Assembly (NCBI GenBank): GCA_000149265.1
Contig: CH003264.1
Location: 852,503-916,502, forward strand
Direction: 5' to 3'
Length of the DNA: 64,000 nt
From: Ciona savignyi
Taxonomy: Eukaryota; Chordata; Ascidiacea; Phlebobranchia; Cionidae
The stretch's first letter is position 1. Each line of letters begins with the position of its first letter. Positions 34,901-45,700 of the stretch are shown here, in pieces. The notes beneath the pieces are model-generated. The model saw only the letters and a list, made by a program, of their open reading frames with translations, ran no database searches and was not told the origin of the DNA. The position numbers and the translations under genes were made by a program.

Positions 34901-36560
34901 TATACTAACTTTGTATACTAACCTTTAATCAAGATTACAAAAATAAGACAGTTTTCGGAGTTATAAGCAAGCACGTAAGGGATGATAAACACAATTATAA
35001 TATAGATAGACTATACAGCTTTTAATCAAAGTTTTAAAAATAAAACAGTTTCCATAGTTATAAGCAAGCACGTAGGGGATAATAGACACGGTTATAACAT
35101 ACGTTTTAGAGCTTTGAATCGAATTAATAAAAATAAAACAGTTTTTTGGAGTTATAAGCAAGCATATAAAGTAATAATGGACATGTTTCAAACATACATT
35201 ATATTAGAATATGGGGCCGTACGATGGTATTATTTAAAGTGTACAATGGATAACCTAATAACTGTTAAGCCATTAATTACTGCGCTTGTATAGCTACCGT
35301 TTCGGGTTGTGTCATGTTTTCGTTCTGAAGCTTAAATCGAAACCTCATCAACCAAAAGTACAATTGAGCGGATGGTGTAATTTAATTAACGACACCGTGT
35401 TTCGGCTCTGGTTTCGTTTCGGCCCGTTTCAGATGTAAGAATTCAGGCCAACGCTTACTTCAACAGGTATCAGGTTTTCGCTAAACGACTGGCCTGGTCT
35501 ACTTAATGCCGCCAACGCACATTGTTATGATTCAATCAGTTATGACATATTCTCATGCGAGTAGAAAGCTTTATAATTTAGTGAATTAGAAGTAGAATCG
35601 GCAGTCAGTTAATGGGTTACCAGATTAAAAGATAGCGAGCTATATTTAGAAGTTGACAAAGTACTTGAAAAGCGCTAACTAGACGTTTGTTTTCTCGGCG
35701 AATTTTACCATTTGCCAGACTGTTTTTACAAACTTGTTCGATAAGCCGTCTCTAATCCAGCCGACATGTGTATTGTTACGGATCTAACACAATTCCCTTT
35801 CTTCCCATTGTTACGTGTATATGACAACCACCAACTATTCAGTAGCAATTGTATGTTAGTGTACTGATAATAACTTATATGACCTTACATTGTGTAGACG
35901 CACCTGTAGGTTAGGCGTGTGTCTCATAGTTTCGTTGATTATCTGCTAAAATGACTTTATCGCCGTAAGTAAAGATTTTTAATTCATTTAATTCGTTTAC
36001 TTCCGTTGTACATTTAGTAGATTGAGTGCATAATATTAGCTAATTATAAGAGTGGTAATTATTTGGATAATAACAGTATAGTATTATGTTCAGCACTATG
36101 GTTATTATTTAGATTAGATAATAACAGTAATAGAAATATATGCATTACTATGGTTTTTAACCAATAGTTATAGTAATATGTGCAATACTCTGCAAATTAT
36201 AACAATAACTTGGTAACATATACCAATATATGCGGAGTACTATCCAATTATTAAGATAATAACAGTGTCAGCATTACATGCAGTACCGTATGGATTATAC
36301 CGTAATTCAGGATTATTCATTATTATGTAAATGTCATACTCGACAGTATAGATTTTCCGCTGTCAATGACCCTGATATGAACTTATATCCTTAATAACCA
36401 CAGATCAATATACCAAACTGTTATTGCTTTTACGTTTCTCCATGCATTCGCTTAAACGCGAAGAAGAGTTGCATAAACTTTTAATAAATTAAAAGTCGGC
36501 GCGAGCTTAGACGTTTGGGAAGCCCTGATTTAGATAAAAACAGCTCTTTATATGCAGTAA
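31972..36560. other. SINE-free stretch upstream of kazrin
   Basis: No gene is recognised. Open frames up to about 77 codons (33875, 34961) look like chance. A tandem repeat lies at 34870-35205. Repeated GATAATAACAGT motifs occur near 36067, 36117 and 36255. TGGCAACACTGCG is doubled near 32455 and 32478, beside TTAATTAATGG. Confidence 0.5.
34870..35205. repeat. tandem repeat, about 100-bp unit, ~3.5 copies
   Basis: Each unit contains AGCAAGCACGTA(A/G)GGGAT(G/A)ATA, then a cytosine-poor stretch and AAAAATAA(A/G)ACAGTTT. Starts are at about 34874, 34966, 35062 and 35157. Confidence 0.75.
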
Positions 36561-36680
36561 AGTCACGTTTAATCCTCAAAGTTAAGTTTTACCCCCAAAG
36601 TCACGTTTAACCCTCAAAGTTAAATTTTACCCCCAAAGTTAAGTTTCACCCCCAAAGTTACGATTTATCTCCAAAGTTAC
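36560..36680. repeat. short tandem repeat abutting kazrin exon 1
   Basis: Repeats of about 18 bp with CCCCCAAAGTTAAGTTTYAC occur five to six times and run into the first recognised kazrin exon. Because they repeat, in-frame extension of the exon through them is doubtful. Confidence 0.7.
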
Positions 36681-36701
36681 AATTATGTGGATGATCCCAA
36701 G

Positions 36702-39700
36702 ATGGGACCAGAAATGGCTGTCAAGGACCTAAAAACACTACAGATCAATATACCAGATGGTAATTTATATTCCTTTATTCCAGCTTTGCAGTCGCTCGAT
36801 TCACTAAGTGAACAGATCCTTCAATTCATATTCGCGTCGTCGCTAACCCACGGAAGTGACGTAACCGCGGAGGTATATCGAAGAGACGGGTTGATACCGA
36901 AGCAGCGTGACGCGTTACATGCTTCCCTCACATTGATGCGTGGTTTGCTGATGGATGCTCAGGTTTGTCTACGAGTACCACTTTCGTGACGTCATTAATT
37001 CCAATCAGCGCTAATTGCCGTCTGTTTACGTTGTGTGTATTCGTTGCTATCCGACGCGTATCGTTGAAACTAATTCGAGATTCCTGATCAATTGCAGAGG
37101 TATTTTTCTATTTGACCAAATGGGTTAGCCTTGCCTTTAAGCCAAAGGGTTGTAGGTTCAAAACTGGTCTCTAGCTAGTCGATTGTGTCCATAGACAAGA
37201 CACGTAATGAACATTGCCTGAACCCAGTAAAATAGTGAGTTATACCAAATTGAAGGAATGTGTAAATTATACCGTCACAATACACTGCAATAGCTCCTGT
37301 AACCCGACGGTGGGCGCGAGGTGATCTTACGATTGCTCTTGTGTTAAGCGCCCCTAACAGACATTGCTTGAACCCAGAGGATTAATGGGTTCTACCAAAT
37401 TAAAGGAACGTTGGTATCATATACAACACACTGCAATAGCTCCGGTAACCCGACGGTGGGCGCGAGGTGATCTGACGATTTCCCGTGTGTTAACCCCCTT
37501 GGTTTTCCCATTCACGGGGATAAACATGAATATCCTATCCAATATCTCTCTATAATCCTGCAGGCGAAGTTTAAGAAAATGGTAGATAACAATCGTCGTC
37601 TTGCAAACCACATCGACGGAACAATACAATCAGCAAATCAGGAAGTGAATAATCTCAGAGTTGAACTTAACGTCACGAATCAGAAACTGCTTGAATTATC
37701 TATGGTTAAGGACGCTTGCACACACTGTAAAGGTATATTGGGGTTCGTGGATATCGGGGAATAATTAAATGGTTTCGGGATGTAAAATAATTTAATGTTT
37801 TTCCCTGTTTTCTTTTTATATTTTTTTACTGGACTTTCGAACCCATATTGGGGTCCTCACCAAGGCCGTTTTTTTTATATATGGAGCCCAATATTAGTGA
37901 GTCGCGTTAACCATTCGACCACTCGACCTTTCAAACGTGTTTTTTTCTGAGCTAAGTTTCAAAACCAAGATGGGCTCGCCACTAAGTCTTTTTTAGCGCT
38001 TCGAATGGATCGATCGCCTTAACCATTTTGCCACACGACCATTTCAGCGTTTTATATTCTCCCCTAACTCGCCGCAAAGCAAACGCCCGTGTGGTTTATA
38101 CAATTGAATACACACTCGAAACCGGACGAAACCGGATTCAACCAGTTCTGCCAACTAATGAACCTATTTGCCCCAGAAACCATCCACATGAACAAAATGG
38201 TGGAAGAGAACAAGACACTCAACTCGAGCAACCGGCAGCTTCAGAAGGAAATTGAAAATCTTAAGCAGCAGATTACGAATAGCGAGAATCGTAATAAAGA
38301 GGCATTGTTAGGTATGTATTTGCTTGGTATTGTACTTAATAGGATAGGATATTTATGTTTATCCCCGTGAATAGGAAAACGAAGGGGGTTAACACACGGG
38401 CAATCGTGAGATAATCGTTATTCTCACAGTGGATAATTAATAATTCGATATTATTAGTCTGGTTATGCATGACTTTATATTGAGCGTAAGCAGCATAAAA
38501 ACACACTAACTAAGACATACTACAGCCGCCATATAAAAGAAAATAGGCGGTAAAGTCTTAATGTTCTTTAGCGGGAAAGATAAAGGCGACCGGTAATTAT
38601 TATCAAGCGTTGGCCAGGAGGCTATCATGAGGTAGTCAACGCACGCACCAAAATAAGAATTGCACTAAAAGTGTATTAATAACCCAGTACAATATCAAAC
38701 GCCCCATGCTGCCATATGTACTGTTCAATAACGTAAGTTATTGAATGAATAATAACATCTATGGGGGATGTTACAACAAGTATGTGGAATGTGCAATAAT
38801 CGACGTATTCAGTTAGTTTCCGATATTGCTTAAATTTTAAAATTTTATTAGAAAAAAATACAACTATTTCGCAATAAACAAAAAAAGCAAAAGGATAGCT
38901 TTGTGCTGTATATAACGTGTCGTCCAAACCAAGTTAAATCTTGGCTGGAATCATGTATAAAAACGCAAAATGACAGCGTTGTGTGGCATATAACCTCCAA
39001 AGCTAAAATCTCCAAGTTTATGTATGTTTGTAATAAGTTTCATCTTAACCTTTCTATCCGCGCCAGCCGCAACATCGGATCGCATGAGATTAAAACAGGA
39101 GAAATCCGAGTTACTCAACCAGATCCAAGAGATGCAGAACACCATTGATGACAAAGAGGAACAACTACGTGATTTCATTCGAGAATTCGAGCTACAAATG
39201 AAGGTAATACTTGCCGACGTCATGGAAAAAGTTATCGACGTTTTTTTTCTTCGTTATATTTCGGGTTTAATTTGTTGACGTACAACAAGTTAATCTTGGG
39301 TTAAATTAGGTGATTTCGGATTTAATTAGTTTCCCTAAAATTGGCGAATGACGCATTTGCTTGCATTAGGTATATCGGCTTTGTTGATTTTAATTGGAGT
39401 ACGGAAAGAACTAGCATTTCCATATACGTCAACGCCTTAAACTCGACTTTAATGGACCCACGCGTTGATATAAGCGGAGTTAACCTCGCCTCCCCTTGCG
39501 CCCATCAATTGTGCGCCTGACCTTCTTTTATCCCCCATCGCGACCCAAAACGCCGTAATTTCTTTTTTCCTTTAAAACTTCTTTGTTTTATTTTTTTTTA
39601 TTTTGCCTTTACTTCATTTTTGCTTAAACGCCTAACCTTCCTTTTTTATCCCTAATCGCCACCTCATGCGCGCAGGAGAGCGAGGAAATAATGAAAGAAG

Positions 39701-42700
39701 CTGACGAAGAGCGGTCGCGACTCACACGGGAACGGAACGAACTTTCCCGACGTCACCAGGACCAACTCGAAGTCGTGACGTCACTCCGCGGGGAGGTGGT
39801 GGGAAACGAGAAGCGACTCAGAGAATTGGACTCTGAACTAGTAATTGTGAGTTGGTTTGCTGGATTATCAACGTCTACACACTCGAATTCTCTGAATTGA
39901 AAATCGTAAGTCGAGTTACCAAGCTATTGTCGATTGTTAAAATGGCGTGAGTTTAATTCCATTGGGTCGAGTCTGTCTTCTTAGGGTTGCTGGACAAGTT
40001 CTTAAAAATCAAATCAAGCACACGCGATCCACCCCCCTTATATACCTCATACGGATTTACGAAATCCTGGACTCTGTAATTTGCTCATGTTTGATGGATT
40101 GCCAATATTTACACACTTGAGTTTCGGGGGAATTCTGAATTTCTAGCCTTTGCCCGGATTTAACTGGGTCATGAGAACTAGAAACACAATGTTTGTATTA
40201 GTGATAACGCAATTAGGTGGAATAAGAATTTAAAGGACTAGAATTTATATTCTTGATTCTAAAATGGACAACCCTTTTTGGTGTTATTGTTATGCAAGTT
40301 GTCGTGATTACCACGATAAGCCTTTATTCACCAGAGAATTCCATAAATAAACTAATGCAATGACAAATCGCAATCCAATTGCTTTAAACTTATAACATCC
40401 AATACCAGATAACTTGTATTCACGCAAACATTCCATTCCCAGCTGCGACAAGCCAGCGCTCAACTCCAAAGTTCAAAACGTCGTTCCCTTCACATCTCAG
40501 TAGAGGAAAGCTACTCAACTCACACAAAATCATTTAATATTTCGGGTATGTTGGTTTTAATCCTTTTTATTTTCGACTAGATTTACTTTGGTGCAAAAAG
40601 AGGGAGGGGGTCCTATGCTTCCCCCACCACAGTATAGGGTGGGGCCGTATGGACACTTTAAAAAGCCCCTGGGGGGCCTGGGGGTAATCTGATCAAAAAC
40701 CACCCAATTCACCAAAAACAAAAAGTAAAACAATTGCAGATTCCCTCTGTTCAAACACCGATATAAATGAAAAGTCAACTATGTGTTTTACAAAACATGT
40801 TTTATCTGTGGGATATTGTAAAAGAGTTTTTACGGGTATACTTATCGTACATTGTAATTAGAGTACCAAAATGTTTCCACCTTCCTTATTATAAATTTTT
40901 ATTTAATATAAGTCCGAAGTGTTTTTGCTGGCATTGATTGGTTTTATTAGTATAATAAGGAGAAACGACGCAGCAATAAAGCACAAAAGAAAATGCAAAA
41001 ACAGAGGAAATAAAAAATAGAGAAAAATATAAAATAAATGAAAAAATAAAAACAGAAAAATAGGAACAACTTCAATATGAGATTTAATTTTTTAGGAGGA
41101 ACAGAACCTAACACATCATCACAAATCCAAGATCCTCTTTTGATTCCGACCTCCTCCCCCGCCTCTCCACGTCACTTCCTGTGCCAGGGACAGGGCTCCG
41201 GGGGCAACTCGTCATCGAGCGAAGATGTCCACGTCGATTCGGTAATCAGCGGTGGATCGGTTGGTCATTCCTACACGCGTCGTCCGAAGATCGTTCAGCA
41301 CCTCTCTGGCTCCCTCTCGCGGGCGTTCCGGAGGGGCAGGAACCGGAAAAGTTTGGACATCGGAAGTAAGTTTTATTTGCTAAGTTTTGAATCTATGATA
41401 GGCTCATCCGCTAGACTGCTTGTTTTGTATAGTTGGTATATGTGTCGGCCACGTTAACCATTCCACACGACCATACTCGTAGGAAATAATTTTTATGTTT
41501 TTTTTACTGAGCTAAATTTCGAACCTACAATGGACTCGTTCCTCAGACCTTTTTTTTGTAGTCGGTATATGTATCAGTTTGTTAACCATTCGGCCACACA
41601 ACCGTACTCGTTAAAAGTATGAATTCATTTTGCGACTTTATACGATAAATGCCAACAAATTTGCTGTATAATAAGTAAGTCTGCACAACTTTTGTGTTTA
41701 GCCGATTCACAAACCCAAGGATTGTTTAGAATTAGATCATTTGTTCACGCATCGTGCATTTTTAAATGTTTCTTTCTCAAAATAAATCATTCCTTTCCGC
41801 GGTTTGCGATTCTCACGAGAAAAGCGGTGATTCAGATCGCCATGTTATAATTATCGAACTTTCCTTCGTTGAAACATCCCACAACCAACAATTATACGAA
41901 TTTCCACCTCTTGACAATTAGTTGTCGACTAAAATCGATGTAACGCCGAAGCCGGGACTTGAATAATTGCAACCACTTGTCGCTCGTGCTATTCGTAATT
42001 CTATGAATAGATCGCCCTTTATTAGTGTGTTCGGTTAGATAGGAATAATTGTGTTTTCGTGTATTGGGTTTCCTCTGTATGTGTAATCAATAACTTTTAT
42101 TTCATACAACTTGGTGGGTTTAAGTGTCGCCTTTTAGCCGAAGGGTTGTAAATTCGAAACTGTTCGCTAGGTAGTCGGTTGTGTCATTGGGCATGGCAGA
42201 AATCGGTATTCTGCCAAAAGATCGTCCTTTTCCTATTCACGAGCTTAAACATTAATATCCTATCCATTGTTCCCCACTAATTTAAATTGCTGTATGTTTA
42301 TATCCGGCAATTTCCTCGTATAATGTGCAGATGTACCTATTTTCTCAGACGAAGTGCTTGAAATACATTTAGTCATAAGTTACAATTAAACCGCGAACGC
42401 TGATAGTACGCGTCGTCTGCTTAACTGCGAACAATAGCCTGTATTGTTTCGAACAACACCAGATGCGACATAGAGAAATAATTATTGTAAGAATGGGCGA
42501 CATTTTAATTACCTGTGTGATTTACCATGATCGCTATTTAAAACGTTTGGGATGTCACAACTCCGTGGTAAACTGCACGAAAGCTCTGAAGATGTATGTA
42601 CGAGATTCCTCAATTAAATATTCAAAGTTTTCCTTTTCGTATCGCATTTGTCTAGCGAAAGTTGGTTAAATATTAAATGTCGCTTGTCAGAATCACTGTA

Positions 42701-45700
42701 AATAGTGTTTTTCGTAGAATTCCAACATGGCCTTTTTAATTTAGTCGTTTCGGAGTTATCAAAATCCAACAATAATGAAAACTCAAAAATTATTATTATC
42801 CCTTGCTCATTATCACGTGATAATGCGAGCATTTAAAACAAAAACAAAGGCATATCTTATAGTCTGTAATCTGTATTGTCACGTCATAATGTGGAAATGA
42901 TTAAGGATAAGCGTAACAGCGAGATTCTAAAGCGGTGCTCACGCAAAATCCGGTAATCATATCAACTCTATCTATACTACAATCAACTCTATCTATACAC
43001 GCAAAATCCGGTAATCATATCAACTCTATCTACCCTATACTAACCACACAAACTACCAGAAAATTCCACGATTCGTACTTTCCCGAGAAATTCATCGTTT
43101 TCCGCGAGTTCCGTCAGTTCAGGTTTGTCAGTGTTGCCGAATGTTGTCAGTGTTACCAGATGTAATTGCGTGCTGTGACGTCGTGTGGTCCACATATTAA
43201 CATACCTCTTTGTGCATGCAACACTACATACTTATAAAGCCGACCCCCTCAATACTGGGTCGTGCTTGAAATTAAAAGCTTGCACACTTTTAATTTCATT
43301 AATTTTGATTTAATCTTTGAAATCAGAATTCTTTTTTAATTTAGTTTATGTAAGGTTTAACGGCCACTTCACTTTTCCGTTAGACCGTTTGTATTCACTA
43401 ACGTGTTTTAACTACTCTAGTTTTGCCGTTTTATCCTACCTTCTTAATTTAAAATAATTGAGTCATTGTTCTTTAATGTGACAAAGGAGTGAAATTATAA
43501 CCTGTTGTGTCCGTGTGTCGTAGTGAACCTAATCCACTTTTAATTTGTGAAATTTTCTGTTGCAAAACTAGATACCAACACTATTAAGCATCTTTTGATT
43601 CGTAGTTTGCCTCAATCCTTTAAACGCCTTGAAAATTATCTATTTCAAGGCGGTGTTATTTATAACTACTTTTAACTAGTTGTTTACCGTTAAGATCATT
43701 CTAAAAGACTTTAAAAATTGTTTCGTTTCAAATCGTACTCTGAACGTGGTATACCGGTATATGTGCACTAAAATTCTAATTTTTTGACAACATTATACCC
43801 AGGCATCTCATTACCCTTTGAAGGGAATCTTTAAAGATTCCGCTGGAATTATTAAGTTGATTGATTTCTTCAGATGCCGACGTATTTCTCAATTCAAGTC
43901 AGGGGAACCTGTTCCAACGTTCGGAGGAGGAAAAGAAAGAGATTCTCACAACTAACCAGAACCTTCCCATGCACGAGTGAGTAGTGATGCATGAGTTTGT
44001 AAATTGGTTGTGTAATCTGCGGGGAAAGTTAAATGAGGGAAAAGGGGAACTAAAAAAATGCATACGAACTAAGGGCCAACACTAAAAGTGGGGAAGGAAG
44101 GAAACTGCTCACCAAAATAAAGATTAGGGAATTAAGAGTTGTTTTGGGGGTAAGATTAATGTTTAGGGCATGATTAGAATTAGTTTCCATAGTTTTAGTG
44201 AGCAGTTTCCCTCCCTCCTTTCCCTCTTAGTTTTTTCCGTCTTAATCTCGCCACAATTTCACGCCAGAATAAACACTAGATCTATCACACTCAGCTGATG
44301 TATTAATAATGAGAAACACAACTCGACTTCCGTATTTGCTGTACAATTGCATACCTGCGTCACCGATCAATTCCTTTTACAACAATCCGTTAATCATTAT
44401 CTAATGGGAAAGGCGTCAACGTTCGTCCCGATTTTTTGCTGTGTGGTGATTAAACTGGATAAATAAAAAAACAAAATAAATCACTTATACGAAAAATAAA
44501 CTAGGTATTTTTAGACGTTAACGGATTGTAGAAACCAAACTGGGACCGTAGAAATCAAACTTATTTATATTTCGTCGTAAAACTTAAAAATTTCTTGCTC
44601 CTCCAAAAATTTCGAAAAAAAAATCGAGAAATTTCGAAATTTTTATGTAAAAATTAAAAAGTAATCTAAAAGATGTCTCTTTCATTTAATGATATATTTA
44701 TCATTATCTATTTTTCATCGTTGGTACTTTTAACTCCGTTTATTTCATCAGATGGCGAGCTGACGCTGTGCTTGTATGGTTGGAGTTGGTCATGCACATG
44801 TCCCAGTATAACAAGGAGTGCGCGGAGAATATCAAAAGTGGAAAGGTAAGTCTGCTGTTTAGGAATCCATCATACCCATGGGCATTTCTAGAAAAAAAAT
44901 TGAAGGGCGTTCTTGTTAGTAAACCCAGGAATGTAAAAAAACAAATTTCGTACTAAAATCCGACCTCACGATTTATATTTGAAAAATAATGGTTTATTCT
45001 CTTTTATTATTATTATCGTGAGCTGAGCGCGTTCGCACGTGACACCAAACAGATACACGTGTCCCAACATTTACATACATAGAAATTCGTTAATAATTTG
45101 TATAAATATTAAAATAAATTTGACTTAAAATTTGAATAAAATTTTTCGCCTAAAGAAACAATTCATCGGTGTGCATGCTTATATGTGACATAGGACGCCA
45201 CTATTTGCCTACGCTATTCTATTTAACTAAGAACCGACCATGCTTTATAGAGGAGCATATGTTTATTGGTGATAGAATTGGATTTAGACAACGTTGCTTT
45301 TATCTGGATTAATTCCAGACATCATTTATGCGGTTTTAACATTTCCGATACCTCGGAATATACACACCAGATAATAATGAATATTGGAATTGATTTTCGT
45401 AAATTGTGATGGGGGTGGATGGTAAGGGATGTACTTGAATGACCGGAATTACTGTTTACATTTTTTGAGCTGATATCTTTGTGACGTTATTTCAATGTGA
45501 CGTAATATTATTGTGACGTAATATCACTGTGACGTAATACCTCTGACATAATCTCAATGAGAAGCAATATCACATAGACTTAATCTCATTGTCACGTATT
45601 ATCACTGACGTAATCGCATTGTGACGTAATCTCATTTTAGGTTCTTCTCGGTTTGTCACTGGGCGAGTTGGAGAAATGCCTGAACATCGAGAATGTTCTT

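Noticed and set aside
38028..38176. Longer kazrin exon 3 starting at an AG at 38047 or 38079
   Set aside because: The 38047 start meets an in-frame TAA at 38065, and 38079 breaks phase with exon 2; 38177 keeps the frame.
40560..40778. G/C-rich minus-strand frame in kazrin intron 6
   Set aside because: Low-complexity GGGGG/CCCCC runs without domain features; no splice signals support it.
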